NCBI RefSeq assembly: GCF_000820185.1
Contig: NZ_CDCA01000029.1
Location: 1 to 57,407 of the forward strand
Source of the DNA: Aeromonas tecta
GTDB lineage: Bacteria; Pseudomonadota; Gammaproteobacteria; Enterobacterales; Aeromonadaceae
Direction of reading: 5' to 3'
DNA: 57,407 nt
Part shown: positions 9,909 through 18,726 of the stretch, in pieces
Position numbering within the stretch: the first letter of the stretch is position 1
Layout: the number at the start of each line of letters is the position of its first letter
Made by a program: the position numbers and the translations under genes
The notes under the pieces: generated by a model
Told to the model about the DNA's origin: nothing
Database searches by the model: none
What the model saw: the letters and a program-made list of their open reading frames with translations, nothing else

Positions 9909-9946
9909 AAGGCTCAGATTCCCGTGTTAGCGGGAACCTGAGCCTT
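9909..9946. terminator. Strong stem-loop between convergent genes
   Basis: Arms AAGGCTCAG-A-TTCCCG and CGGGAA-C-CTGAGCCTT pair around TGTTAG with one internal mismatch. It lies downstream of the iron-permease-like gene (plus) and of the coiled-coil gene (minus). It lacks a clear U tract. Confidence 0.55.
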
Positions 9947-9997
9947 GAAACGTTACATCTTGCTGAATCCAACACCCAAAGGTACAAGGTTGTGTGC

Positions 9998-10285
9998 TTA
10001 CTTGAATTTCGACTGGGCCTCGGCCAAACCGGCCTTCAGATCGCTCCACATCTTGTCGGCGGTGGCCTTGATCTGCTTCCAGGATTCACCGCTCGCCCTG
10101 CCGAGTTCTTCCATATTGTCGGTGGCAGCGTACTGCTTGACGCGCAAGGACTGGATCTCCTCCGCCCGCCGGACTCTCATGTCGGCGGTCATGTTTTCCA
10201 TTTTGGCTTCCAGCAGATTGAGCTGACTGCTCCACTCCCTGAGCTGCGCGTTCATCTTTTCCTTGTATGCATTATACATTTCCAT
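9998..10285 (-). CDS. Coiled-coil stress-type protein (sll1863-like)
   Basis: A 95-residue, almost fully helical, charged protein with no signal peptide or membrane helix. It contains LREWSSQLNLLEAKMENMTA and GESWKQIKATADKMWSDL. The pattern fits the small coiled-coil group annotated as sll1863-family stress proteins, whose function is unknown. AAGGAG lies six bases before the ATG. It is followed downstream by a strong hairpin, and the BON lipoprotein gene is 28 bases upstream, so the two probably share a transcript. Confidence 0.65.
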   Translation of the reverse strand: MEMYNAYKEKMNAQLREWSSQLNLLEAKMENMTADMRVRRAEEIQSLRVKQYAATDNMEELGRASGESWKQIKATADKMWSDLKAGLAEAQSKFK

Positions 10286-10313
10286 GATGTTCTCCTTGGC
10301 TGCGGGTGGGGCA

Positions 10314-10730
10314 TTATTGGGTCGAGCTCACCACCAGCTTATTAACAACATTCTCGACGCCAGCTATTGTCATCGCTCGCGCGCCGGCTTTGTCGCTGTT
10401 GGCCTGTGAGTCAACCGTCCCGGTCAACGTGACCACACCTCCGACGGTGTCGACACTGATCTGCATCGACTTCAAACCGGGCTCACCGAGGAGCGCGCCT
10501 TTGACCTTGGCAGTCACTTCGGTGTCATCCCAGGATTGGGCGTTTTTGTCACTTTGTTCCGATATCTTGCCCTCATACTCATCGACGGTTTCGTCGACTT
10601 TTTTGCCGGTGTCGCTGACCACTTCGTCAATTTTCTTGCCAGCCTGTTCGGCCGACCCCGGTTTGTCACATCCGCTCATCCCGAAGGCGAGCAGCAGCGA
10701 GATGGCAAGGATAGTGTTGCTTGGTTTCAT
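10314..10730 (-). CDS. BON-domain lipoprotein with coiled linker
   Basis: A 138-residue exported lipoprotein. The signal peptide ends in the lipobox FGMSGC and is followed by a Lys/Asp/Glu-rich helical linker (GKKIDEVVSDTGKKVDETVD, an 11-residue pseudo-repeat). One BON domain follows (TAKVKGALLGEPGLKSMQ, GVVTLTGTVDSQ, IAGVENVVNKL). The ATG at 10730 has GGAG upstream and starts the signal peptide; a start at 10751 is less likely. The layout suggests a periplasmic membrane-associated protein, perhaps protecting the envelope under stress. Confidence 0.8.
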   Translation of the reverse strand: MKPSNTILAISLLLAFGMSGCDKPGSAEQAGKKIDEVVSDTGKKVDETVDEYEGKISEQSDKNAQSWDDTEVTAKVKGALLGEPGLKSMQISVDTVGGVVTLTGTVDSQANSDKAGARAMTIAGVENVVNKLVVSSTQ

Positions 10731-10757
10731 GTGTTGATTTCTCCGGTGCAAGGTTGC

Positions 10758-10910
10758 CTAGATTTTGCCGAGCAAAACCAGGATAAGCATGATGAGCAGG
10801 ACCAGTCCGATCAGGCCGCTAGGGGTGTAACCCCAGCTCCGGCTGTGCGGCCAGCTTGGAATAGCACCGATCAATAGCAGGACAAGCACGATCAGTAGAA
10901 TGGTTCCCAT
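10758..10910 (-). CDS. DUF3309 small membrane protein
   Basis: A 50-residue hydrophobic protein. It starts MGTILLIVLVLLLIGAIPSW, has a central SWGYTPSG motif and ends in a second hydrophobic stretch (GLVLLIMLILVLLGKI). This is the hallmark of the DUF3309 family. GAAGGAAG precedes the ATG. It sits 27 bases upstream of the BON lipoprotein gene on the same strand. The function is unknown. Confidence 0.75.
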   Translation of the reverse strand: MGTILLIVLVLLLIGAIPSWPHSRSWGYTPSGLIGLVLLIMLILVLLGKI

Positions 10911-11111
10911 GATCACTTCCTTCGCCTAAGCGTTTCATATGGGGTGATATAAACGATCCATTTCATGGCGATAGTGCGACGAATCCACCGACCGGGTCTG
11001 TTCGCCACCACACAGACCGGGCATACGTTTTGCTGCCGAGCCAAAATAATCTCAAAAGAATCCTCAATGTGAGTTCACAAGATCCTCTTGGTACCATGAA
11101 TAAGAACCAAC

Positions 11112-11250
11112 GTGAGTCATCAACTGACCTTTGCTGACGGCGAGTTCAACGGTAAACGCCGCCAGACCCGCAAAGAAATTTTCCTATCTCGAATGAAGCA
11201 ATTGCTCCCTTGGCTCAGGACACCGGCCGTCATTGAGCCCATCTATCCCA
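11112..11250 (+). pseudogene. N-terminal remnant of an IS5-family transposase
   Basis: The first 46 or so codons (begins [20 protein letters not shown], continues [16 protein letters not shown] and VIEPIYP) match the conserved start of IS5-type DDE transposases as I know them. After about 11250 the frame stays open but no longer resembles a transposase, and it runs antisense into the lipoprotein gene. No catalytic DDE residues remain, so this is a dead fragment marking a past insertion in this cluster. Inverted repeats were not found. Confidence 0.65.
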
Positions 11251-11311
11251 GTGGCACCCCCTCTGCTCTATACCAGCCTCTTCTCTTGCCGCGCTTTGGT
11301 GCCTCTGCGGT

Positions 11312-11983
11312 TCAGCGGTGGGTTCCTGGCGCCGATTGCCAGTGGCCAGCCTCTTCGGCGCAAAAGTTGGCCAGGCGCTGCAAGACGTGCTGCACGGCGC
11401 TATTAGCCGCCATCACACCGCCATAAGGATTGGCCTCGGCCGCCACCACCGCTTCATCAAATTCGCGCCAAGCCAGCACCTGACGACTGTCGTTATCGAC
11501 CAAGTAAGCGCTCAGCGTGAAGCGGGTACGGCTGGGCGAATGGTCGAACTCATGCTGCAAACGGATGATGTCGACATCGAGGCGCAGCTCGCCGGCCGCC
11601 GCGATGGGGGCCAGGACAACGGCGCGGAAGGCGCCGGTGCCCTCGAGCGCGGCGACGATGCGCGGGGCGAGCATCCTGGCCGGCGTATCGATCCATTCAC
11701 TGTGCGCGAAATACTCCAGCTGATAGGGCTCGCGGACGTAGATGATGTGCTGGCTGTCAAAGCCGGGCGCGGCACGCGGCGGATTGACGATCAGCGTCGG
11801 CGCCCTGTTCGATCTGACCGCCGGCAAGGCGGTCACCGGTGGGACAGGCCCGGCACCGGAAAGCGAATAGAAAGCCGGTGGTGGCTCCTCGGTCGCACCA
11901 AACATGCTGCAGGCGCCGAGCAGGGCCAGCAACAGTGTGGCGACGACGAGCCTGAACCAGGGTAATCGTGTGTGGCTGATCAT
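11312..11983 (-). CDS. ABC-type transport auxiliary lipoprotein (PqiC/MlaB-cluster type)
   Basis: A 223-residue lipoprotein whose signal peptide ends ALLGAC. The body matches the ABC-transport-auxiliary lipoprotein domain found beside MCE systems ([12 protein letters not shown], then [20 protein letters not shown] and [16 protein letters not shown]). Such proteins sit in the outer membrane and complete the path of an MCE tunnel. Its ATG overlaps the MCE gene stop by four bases (ATGA), so it is the last gene of the operon. Confidence 0.85.
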   Translation of the reverse strand: MISHTRLPWFRLVVATLLLALLGACSMFGATEEPPPAFYSLSGAGPVPPVTALPAVRSNRAPTLIVNPPRAAPGFDSQHIIYVREPYQLEYFAHSEWIDTPARMLAPRIVAALEGTGAFRAVVLAPIAAAGELRLDVDIIRLQHEFDHSPSRTRFTLSAYLVDNDSRQVLAWREFDEAVVAAEANPYGGVMAANSAVQHVLQRLANFCAEEAGHWQSAPGTHR

Positions 11984-12933
11984 GGCTTTCGGCCTCTCTC
12001 GGATGCTTCTCCAGGGCCATCCGGCACCGGTTTGCGGCCGAACAGCAGCCCGGAGGGATTGCGCTCGGTCTGTTCGCTGAGACGACGCAGCGAGCTGCTC
12101 AGCACGCTGAGCTCACCGATCAGGCGCTCCAGTTGGGGCAGGGTTTCCGCCGTGAAGCGATTGAGGCCGCTACCGACTGAGTTGATGGTCTTGCCAGCGC
12201 TGGCGCTGGTGCCGGCGAGTTCATTGCCCATCTTCTCGACGGCGTCGGCCGCCTGGCCAATGCGCTCGATCAACGGATCGAGTTCGGTGCTCGCTCGCGC
12301 ACTATTGTTCATCGTCCGAGCGGCATCGATAAGGCCAGCATCGATGCTCTCGTTGCGGGCGGCCAGGGTATGCGCCACCTGGGCGAGGTCGGCCAGGGTG
12401 CTCTTGAAGGCTGCCTGATTTTCCGGACCGAGCAGGGCGTTCAAGTTGTTCGAGGTACTGTCCAGCTTGGCCAGCACGCTGGTCAGGACGTTCTCTAGGC
12501 GTGCGGAGAGCGAGGGCTTGGTGAGGATCTGCGGATAGTCGTCACCGGCCCTGGCCTGCAGCAGGGGCTGGTCGTTGGCACCGCCGCTCAGCTCGACGTA
12601 GGCGATGCCGGTCAGACCCTGCGTCTTGAGGACGGCCACGGTGTCCTGCTTGATCGGCGTGCCGTGATCGAGGGCGAAGAGCAGATTGACCCGCTCGGGG
12701 TTGACCGGGTCGAGCTGGATCTGCCGCACCTTGCCGACATCGACGCCGTTGTATTTGACCGGCGCATCGATATTGAGGCCGGCGACCGACTCCTCCGAGA
12801 TCGCGAGATAGAGATCGTATGTCTTCTGGAAGGCGCCGCCCGAGGCGAGCCAGAGAATGACGGCGACCAGCGCGGCGCCGAGGATGACAACGAAGCTGCC
12901 GACCAGGGTGTAATTGACTTTCGTTTCCATCAT
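11980..12933 (-). CDS. MCE (MlaD-family) lipid-transport protein
   Basis: A 317-residue protein with one N-terminal membrane helix (VGSFVVILGAALVAVILWL) and a single MCE domain at residues about 40-115 (GLNIDAPVKYNGVDVGKVRQ). A long helical tail follows, with heptad-like repeats and a low-complexity end. MCE proteins form hexameric periplasmic rings carrying phospholipid between membranes. The gene starts with two ATG codons overlapping the ATPase stop by four bases. Its single MCE domain and long tail resemble YebT/PqiB relatives less than MlaD. Confidence 0.9.
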   Translation of the reverse strand: MMETKVNYTLVGSFVVILGAALVAVILWLASGGAFQKTYDLYLAISEESVAGLNIDAPVKYNGVDVGKVRQIQLDPVNPERVNLLFALDHGTPIKQDTVAVLKTQGLTGIAYVELSGGANDQPLLQARAGDDYPQILTKPSLSARLENVLTSVLAKLDSTSNNLNALLGPENQAAFKSTLADLAQVAHTLAARNESIDAGLIDAARTMNNSARASTELDPLIERIGQAADAVEKMGNELAGTSASAGKTINSVGSGLNRFTAETLPQLERLIGELSVLSSSLRRLSEQTERNPSGLLFGRKPVPDGPGEASERGRKP

Positions 12934-13721
12934 GTGGCCCCGCTCTGTTGCTGGGCGGCCCGCCCGCGCGGACCGTCGAAGAATTTCCGGATTGCCGGCA
13001 GATCGATGTCCGCCAGCTCAACCATAGAGCCGACCCCCAGCACCTTGCCGTCGCCGAGCACGGCGACGCGGTCGGCCACCTGCCACAGCAGATCGAGGTC
13101 ATGGGTGATGAGGACGATGGTCAGGCCAAACAGGTCGCGCAGTTTGTGGATCAGCTGGTCAATCTCGCCGGCGCTCTCGGGATCGAGGCCGGCAGTCGGC
13201 TCGTCGAGAAAGAGCAGTTCCGGATCCAGGGCCAGGGCGCGAGCGAGTGCGACGCGTTTCATCATGCCGCCGCTCAGCTCGGCCGGATACTGAGCGCCAG
13301 CGGCGGGCTCCAGGCCGCTCATCGCCAGTTTCCAGTCGGCGATCTCGTCGATCAGAGCGTCGGCCAGCACGGTGTGCTCGCGCAGCGGCAGGCCGACGTT
13401 TTCCCTGGCGGTCAGCGAGCCGAACAAACCGCCGCTCTGGAACATGACGCCCCAGCGCTGGCGCAGGGCGAGCGCTGCGGTGTCATCGATATTGGCCAGA
13501 TCGACACCTAGCACCTGGATCGAGCCCGATTCGGGTTGCTGGAGCAGGATGATCTCCCGCAGCAGGGTCGATTTGCCCGAGCCCGAGCCGCCGATCAGCG
13601 CGAAGATCTCGCCGTGGCCGATGACCAGATCGATACCGTCATGCACCACATGCTCACCGAAGCGCGTCGTCAACTGGCTGATGGCGATGGCCGGGATGGC
13701 GCTGCGGGTCTGGCCGTTCAT
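12930..13721 (-). CDS. ABC transporter ATP-binding protein (MlaF-like)
   Basis: A 263-residue ATPase with Walker A GGSGSGKST, signature LSGGMMKR, Walker B LLFLDEP and the H-loop ITHD. The signature with MMKR is typical of MlaF-type ATPases driving MCE lipid transport. The ATG at 13721 follows the permease stop by one base; an upstream start at 13739 would overlap the permease and looks less likely. Confidence 0.9.
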   Translation of the reverse strand: MNGQTRSAIPAIAISQLTTRFGEHVVHDGIDLVIGHGEIFALIGGSGSGKSTLLREIILLQQPESGSIQVLGVDLANIDDTAALALRQRWGVMFQSGGLFGSLTARENVGLPLREHTVLADALIDEIADWKLAMSGLEPAAGAQYPAELSGGMMKRVALARALALDPELLFLDEPTAGLDPESAGEIDQLIHKLRDLFGLTIVLITHDLDLLWQVADRVAVLGDGKVLGVGSMVELADIDLPAIRKFFDGPRGRAAQQQSGAT

Positions 13722-13722
13722 C

Positions 13723-14856
13723 TCAGAGATCCAGGGCACTGAAGGCGACCGAGAACAGGGCGTCGGCCATGATCACCAGAAAGATGGAGTGGACGACGCT
13801 GCGCGTCGTCTGCCGCCCGACGCTGTCGGCTCCGCCATGGGTGCGAAATCCCTGGAAACAGCCGACGGTCACTATGATGGCGGCAAATACCGGCGCCTTG
13901 CCGATGCCGATCAACAGGTCCGTGACGCTGACCGTCTTGACGAAGCGATCGAGGAATTCGACCACGCCGACGGCCAACTGGACCCGTGCCATCAGCATGC
14001 CACCCAGGACACCGAGCAGATCGGCGAAGATCGTGAGCAGGGGCAGCGCGATCAGCAGGGCGAGTACCTTGGGCAGTACCAGCATGTCGAGCGGCGGGAT
14101 GCCGATGGTGCGCATGGCATCGATCTCCTCGGTCACCGCCATGGTCCCGATCTGCGCCGCATAGGCCGACCCCGAGCGACCGGCGACGATGATGGCGGTG
14201 ATCAGCGGTGCGAACTCGCGCAACATAGAGAGGCCGATCAGATCGGCGACAAAGATGTTGGCGCCATATTGGCGCAGCTGATCGGCCCCCTGATAGGCGA
14301 CGACGATGCCGAGCAGGAAGGAGAGCAGGCCGACGATGGGCAGCGCATCGAAACCGGCGCTGCGGATGTTGTAGAGGATGGGACGCCAGCGAATGCGCGT
14401 CGGGTGGGCCAACCAGCCGCCAAAGGCGAACGTGTATTCGCCGATGAAGGCGAGCAGGGCGCAGCCTTGTTCCAGGGCGCTGGCCGTGCCGCGACCGAGG
14501 CTGGCGAGATTGGAAAGCACAAGGGGGGGAGCCGGGGTGGGTGGCTGGCTGACGTCCAGATCCTGGTCGAGGACCTCGAGCAATCTGGCGAACTCGGGGC
14601 GTAGCTGACGCAGTTCGACGCCGGCCGAATCATCACGCAGACGGCGCAGCAGTTTTTGTACGACCCAAGCGCCGACCGTATCGAAGGCCTCAATGCCCGA
14701 GGCGTCTATGATCCAGGCCGACCCCGCCGGGGCCGACAGCGCATCGAGATCACCGGTGAGCCGGCCTATACCGCGCGCCGTCCACGCACCCGATAGCACC
14801 AGTGCCTGCGGTGTCGTTTGGGTGATGGCAGCCGGTTCGGTCGTAGTCAGGATCAT
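13723..14856 (-). CDS. MlaE-family permease with N-terminal STAS domain
   Basis: A 377-residue protein. Residues about 15-105 form a STAS-like domain (GDLDALSAPAGSAWIIDASG, VQKLLRRLRD), the role played by the separate protein MlaB in E. coli. The rest is a MlaE permease with five or so membrane helices (PIVGLLSFLLGIVVAYQGADQL, QIGTMAVTEEIDAMRTIGI as the coupling region). Fusion of STAS and MlaE makes this a self-contained transporter. I prefer ATG 14856 (AGGCGG upstream) over an in-frame TTG at 14907. It is the first of four overlapping genes. Confidence 0.85.
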   Translation of the reverse strand: MILTTTEPAAITQTTPQALVLSGAWTARGIGRLTGDLDALSAPAGSAWIIDASGIEAFDTVGAWVVQKLLRRLRDDSAGVELRQLRPEFARLLEVLDQDLDVSQPPTPAPPLVLSNLASLGRGTASALEQGCALLAFIGEYTFAFGGWLAHPTRIRWRPILYNIRSAGFDALPIVGLLSFLLGIVVAYQGADQLRQYGANIFVADLIGLSMLREFAPLITAIIVAGRSGSAYAAQIGTMAVTEEIDAMRTIGIPPLDMLVLPKVLALLIALPLLTIFADLLGVLGGMLMARVQLAVGVVEFLDRFVKTVSVTDLLIGIGKAPVFAAIIVTVGCFQGFRTHGGADSVGRQTTRSVVHSIFLVIMADALFSVAFSALDL

Positions 14857-15009
14857 GGTCCGCCTGCCTGTTGATAGCTTGAGTGACCCGAACAGGCGAC
14901 GCGCCAACGCGCCACCATAGATGGATTGACTCGCCTGAGCAAAGAACCCGCCGACGCGCCACGGTCAGCGGACCTACTGCACGAGATAGCTGTGGGTAGC
15001 AGCCCTTGC

Positions 15010-15360
15010 CTATTGGTCGACCTCGACCCTGATGTCATGTTTGACAGAGGTCACCCCCTCGACGCCCTCGGCAATCGAGACGGCCTTGTCCACCGCCGCC
15101 TGATCCGCCGTGCCACCGCTCAGGACAACCGCCCCGGCCTGGTCGGTATCGACATGAATATTGACCAGGCTGGAGATCTGCTCGGCGGCCAACTCGGCCT
15201 TGATCTTGGTGGTAATGACCGAATCCTCGACATATTCCATTGCCGTCGATCCCGTTGTCGTCGACGCATCGGCATCATAGGCGGTCCCGGCGGCATGGCC
15301 GGCGACCGGTAGCAGCAACAGGCCAGCCAGGAGCAAAGGGGCTCTGAGTGTGTGGTTCAT
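15010..15360 (-). CDS. BON-domain periplasmic protein
   Basis: A 116-residue exported protein with a cleavable signal peptide (LLLAGLLLLPVAGHAAG, no lipobox). One BON domain follows (EDSVITTKIKAELAAEQI, AVVLSGGTADQAAVDKA, GVEGVTSVKHDI). GGAAGGA precedes the ATG at 15360. It lies 153 bases upstream of the MCE operon on the same strand and may be co-transcribed. BON domains bind phospholipid, which fits a neighbouring lipid transporter, but a link is inferred only. Confidence 0.8.
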   Translation of the reverse strand: MNHTLRAPLLLAGLLLLPVAGHAAGTAYDADASTTTGSTAMEYVEDSVITTKIKAELAAEQISSLVNIHVDTDQAGAVVLSGGTADQAAVDKAVSIAEGVEGVTSVKHDIRVEVDQ

Positions 15361-15505
15361 GATGGGTCCTTCCCTGAAGGTTGAAAAGCGTGCGCCAGGC
15401 AGCACCAATCCAATCCGTTCACCGTGACGAAGGTTTAACACGAGGCTGCGCTAAGTTCTGTACGGCATCGTACATAACTCTGGCTGTGGGGGAGAACGCA
15501 TGGCG

Positions 15506-16081
15506 TTATGACCCACCATTAAGAGCCGCTACCCGACAAGCGCGTTTTACGCTGGCGAGCGAGATCCCGAAGTGTTCAGCTGTCGATTTAATGCTCGCCG
15601 AGTGCTCTTTACGCCAGATAGCAACAGCGGCATCGTCAATTATCTTTTCACGTCCGAGCGTCTTGCCCTCTGCCTTCGCCTTGGCGATCCCGGCCATCTG
15701 ACGGGTTTTGATGTTCGAGCGCTCCAGCTCTGCAACAGCCGCCAACATGGTGAGCATGGCTTTGCCGATGGGCGTGGACAGGTCAAATCCCTCCCGCAGA
15801 CTGATGATGGAAACGCCCTTGCCTTGCAATGCCTCAACCGTGTTCAGCACGTCGATGGTATTGCGCCCCAGGCGATCGACTGCGGGTACGATCAGCGTGT
15901 CGCCCTTGCGTATGAACTTGAACAGTTCGGCGAACCCAGGACGCTGTAGCGCCTTCACTGCCCCCGATACGCCCTCGTCAGCAAACCAGGTCTCCACCTT
16001 GTGAGTCTGCTCAATGCTGTGACGCTGCGCCCCAATGCTCTGCTCGCCGGTGCTGACCCTGAGATATCCGATCACCGCCAT
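15506..16081 (-). CDS. Serine recombinase (resolvase/invertase family)
   Basis: A 191-residue recombinase. The catalytic serine lies in GYLRVSTGEQ near residue 10, with the conserved arginines in DRLGRNTIDVL. ELERSNIKTRQMAGIAKAK follows, with a C-terminal helix-turn-helix (SIKSTAEHFGISLASVKRA) for DNA binding. AAAGGGG eight bases upstream supports the ATG at 16081 over one at 16105. Full length for a Tn3-resolvase or DNA-invertase type. No transposase lies next to it, so it could be a stranded resolvase or an island excision factor. Confidence 0.9.
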   Translation of the reverse strand: MAVIGYLRVSTGEQSIGAQRHSIEQTHKVETWFADEGVSGAVKALQRPGFAELFKFIRKGDTLIVPAVDRLGRNTIDVLNTVEALQGKGVSIISLREGFDLSTPIGKAMLTMLAAVAELERSNIKTRQMAGIAKAKAEGKTLGREKIIDDAAVAIWRKEHSASIKSTAEHFGISLASVKRACRVAALNGGS

Positions 16082-16303
16082 GATTTGCCCCTTTGGTTGG
16101 CTCATTATCTATGGCTCTAAATGTAGATGTGGCTCATATGAAAGACAACAGCTTTGAGCCTATGGTTTGGGAGGGGTGGCTGAGTGGGCCAAAAGGTACA
16201 CGTTGCGAGCCACTACAAAGCGGCAAAGAGGACCAAGGCAGTTCTAGCCTAACCCGTTAAGTTGCTCGCTATCCATTTCTGGTTCATGCCAAATGGTTGG
16301 AGC

Positions 16304-18454
16304 CTAAAGCAAGTCACGCCAGATCCCATCGGACTCGATCAACCTAACAAGAGCTTGCGCACTGAATCCGTCGGCATACAGTGTCTCTTCCTCATTCCCA
16401 ACCTCAGCCTCGTCCATCTGTTCAAACGCGCGCAGATAATGCGGTTCATCGCGCAAAGCGATCTCCATGATCTCGCGGGAGACGACGTGAAAACCATCGA
16501 TGACCTCACCATCAAATTCAATCGCAGTATCCACAACCCAAGCATGCAGAGCTGGCAGAGGATTGAAATCACTCAGCAATAGATCTGAACGCAACCCTTG
16601 GTCATTTTGCAGGGCTTGAAGCACAACCGGTTTCTTGCGCTTTAACTGTCTTGCCGCCTTGCGCAGGGTATTGGTTCGATGCAGCCAGACTTCATGGCGA
16701 GTTGAACGAATGAAGCCAGACTTGACCTCAAGCAGCAACACTACCCCATCCAAGTGACAGATCAGGTCCACTTCACCAGCATCGCGCTCATCACTCAATG
16801 GCGGTTGGTAGCCCACGACGACGCGGAACCCCCTCTGCCTTAGCGCTTCGGCAAGGGTATGTTCAATACGCTCCGTTTCGCTGCGCAAATCTGGTCTGCG
16901 TTGAACACGACGCAGGTTATTCACCGCAGCGGTCAGATTGTTCTGTTGACCGGCAACCCAGGGGAACTGAAAGCTGTAGCGGCCAATCTTGTAGAACGGT
17001 CGCTCGTACAGTCGTGGTGACGGCATGTTTGGTATTTGCCTCATCTGCGCGGATAGAGCCTGCAGATCACTGGTCCAGAACTTCAGGATGGCACTGGCCG
17101 CTTCGGTGTCGCCCTTGGGATGCTCAGGGCTGACGGTCCAACCACAAATACGACGGATCTTATCTTTCGGTTCCGACCAGGTGATGGGAAAGCGATTCTC
17201 GCCTTGTACAAGCCCTTCCAGAGCTAATTGCCCCAGTGCTTTCGCTGCTACACCAGAGTCGGCCATATAGCGAAGAAAAGGCTGAAGAAACGCCTGCTCA
17301 AAAAACACTGTCGTCAGCTCACTGGCTAATATCGCGTGGTGCAGTGCTACCTCAGCTCCGTCGTTCAGTCTGACCCGCTCACCCAGACCGAAAATCGTCT
17401 GCAGGTAAAGCTGACTGCGGATGGCTTTTATGTAAGCAAGCTGATTCGCTTCGTGGTTTTCCGGTCTCCCGATGATTTTGCCAGCCATATCCGAAGCTGC
17501 GAATTGGTCAATCGCGCGGTACATCCAGTAGTGCCAAAGCAACTTGCTTTTGCGCCCGGTACGCTGCCAGCGCTGTGAGCCCAGATCGGTTTTGTTGAAG
17601 ATGACCGGTTGCCCCGGCTTGAGCTGGTAACCGCAATCACTGTCAAAACAAAACCAATTGATGGAATTCTCGTAGTCTATTCGCTCGCGCATGGCGGCAA
17701 TAAGCAAGGCGACCGATTCGAGGTTGGCAACATTCTCTCGCCCCACACCTGACTGTGGAAAAAGGATTGGCGACAAATGACGCTTAAGAGAGCGGCCGAG
17801 AGCTTCCTCTGTCAGCTGAAAATCACGCTCAGAGCAATTCGACAGCTTGCGCGCTATTAGCCGATCATAGACATCCCAATCTTCCGCAGAACTGTCTCTA
17901 TCCTTAGCGACACCAAGTTGCCCATATGCGATCACACTCAAATATGAAAGCAGCTCTAGCAACGAAAGCGACTTCAGGTGGGTCTCTGCCAGTGCAATTG
18001 CTTCGTCGAATGGTTCGAGTTGCTCAAGTAAGCGATCACAGACGCCGAAAAATTCGCACCAATCCCCGCTGACGAGATTGTCTCGGAGATGCCGCCAGAG
18101 CGCTGAATCGGTGCGCGTAAAAAGCTTCGAATAGCGAATTGCCCAGCGAAGAATTCCAGGATGACAAACGGCCAGATGATCTAGCAACGCAGTACTGATC
18201 GCATCCTCGCAATGCAAAATACGCCCTAATGCCAAGCTTGCCAGCTGAGCACCTTCCAAGTTCGCTGGCTCCCACCAGAAGGTCGCGGCAGCTAGTCCGG
18301 CAGCACGATTGCGCGCGGTATATTTGCCACTCGGACGTTGATCCAAAAAGGCGTGTAGACACTCATCGAGTGCTACGAATGGGGCAAGCTGCTGCGCATA
18401 TTCAGCAAAGAGAGTTTGGTAAAATTCCTGGCATTGCCGCTCCTGGCCCTGCAT
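16304..18454 (-). CDS. Large protein with a PD-(D/E)xK-like nuclease motif, candidate defence protein
   Basis: A 716-residue protein I do not recognise. The first 500 residues are helical with no known motif. Residues about 535-660 show a restriction-like nuclease core: a helix (RIEHTLAEALRQRGFRVVVG), then AGEVDLICHLDGV near 558 and VLLLEVKSGF near 575. D...E-x-K is the metal-binding pattern of this fold. A segment near residue 290 contains FCFDSDCGYQ. No signal peptide or membrane helix. I chose ATG 18454 because AAGGA lies eight bases before it; an open extension to 18616 lacks a ribosome site. It sits alone between a serine recombinase and a phage-satellite boundary, a typical place for antiphage genes, but activity is inference. 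Confidence 0.6.
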   Translation of the reverse strand: MQGQERQCQEFYQTLFAEYAQQLAPFVALDECLHAFLDQRPSGKYTARNRAAGLAAATFWWEPANLEGAQLASLALGRILHCEDAISTALLDHLAVCHPGILRWAIRYSKLFTRTDSALWRHLRDNLVSGDWCEFFGVCDRLLEQLEPFDEAIALAETHLKSLSLLELLSYLSVIAYGQLGVAKDRDSSAEDWDVYDRLIARKLSNCSERDFQLTEEALGRSLKRHLSPILFPQSGVGRENVANLESVALLIAAMRERIDYENSINWFCFDSDCGYQLKPGQPVIFNKTDLGSQRWQRTGRKSKLLWHYWMYRAIDQFAASDMAGKIIGRPENHEANQLAYIKAIRSQLYLQTIFGLGERVRLNDGAEVALHHAILASELTTVFFEQAFLQPFLRYMADSGVAAKALGQLALEGLVQGENRFPITWSEPKDKIRRICGWTVSPEHPKGDTEAASAILKFWTSDLQALSAQMRQIPNMPSPRLYERPFYKIGRYSFQFPWVAGQQNNLTAAVNNLRRVQRRPDLRSETERIEHTLAEALRQRGFRVVVGYQPPLSDERDAGEVDLICHLDGVVLLLEVKSGFIRSTRHEVWLHRTNTLRKAARQLKRKKPVVLQALQNDQGLRSDLLLSDFNPLPALHAWVVDTAIEFDGEVIDGFHVVSREIMEIALRDEPHYLRAFEQMDEAEVGNEEETLYADGFSAQALVRLIESDGIWRDLL

Positions 18455-18690
18455 ATCTGTTGATCCTTTTCCAGCCGTTGAACCTTGAGATTCAAAGACA
18501 TTGAAATGAGCTGCCCATATGATACCCACCACGAGTCGGGCAATCTGTATGGAGCTGTATGGAAGGAAATAGTTAACACGTTTCCCTGAAGGGGGAAACA
18601 ACGGATAAGGAGCCAAGAGCTAGCGATTGCAGATGTGGTAAACAGGGCAGCAAATCAAAATGCCCCACAGAATAGGGGGACCGGAAAAGC

Positions 18691-18720
18691 ACAAGGGCCT
18701 AGCCGAAGCGAAGCCCTTGT
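18691..18720 (-). terminator. Terminator after the tRNA-Pro fragment
   Basis: Read on the minus strand, ACAAGGGC pairs with GCCCTTGT around a 14-base loop, followed by GCTTTT. It follows the tRNA-Pro 3' end by six bases, as expected for the original tRNA terminator. Confidence 0.65.
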
Positions 18721-18726
18721 TGAATT

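Noticed and set aside
11250..11426. Rest of the transposase-like frame
   Set aside because: The sequence stops resembling transposase and is antisense to the lipoprotein gene.
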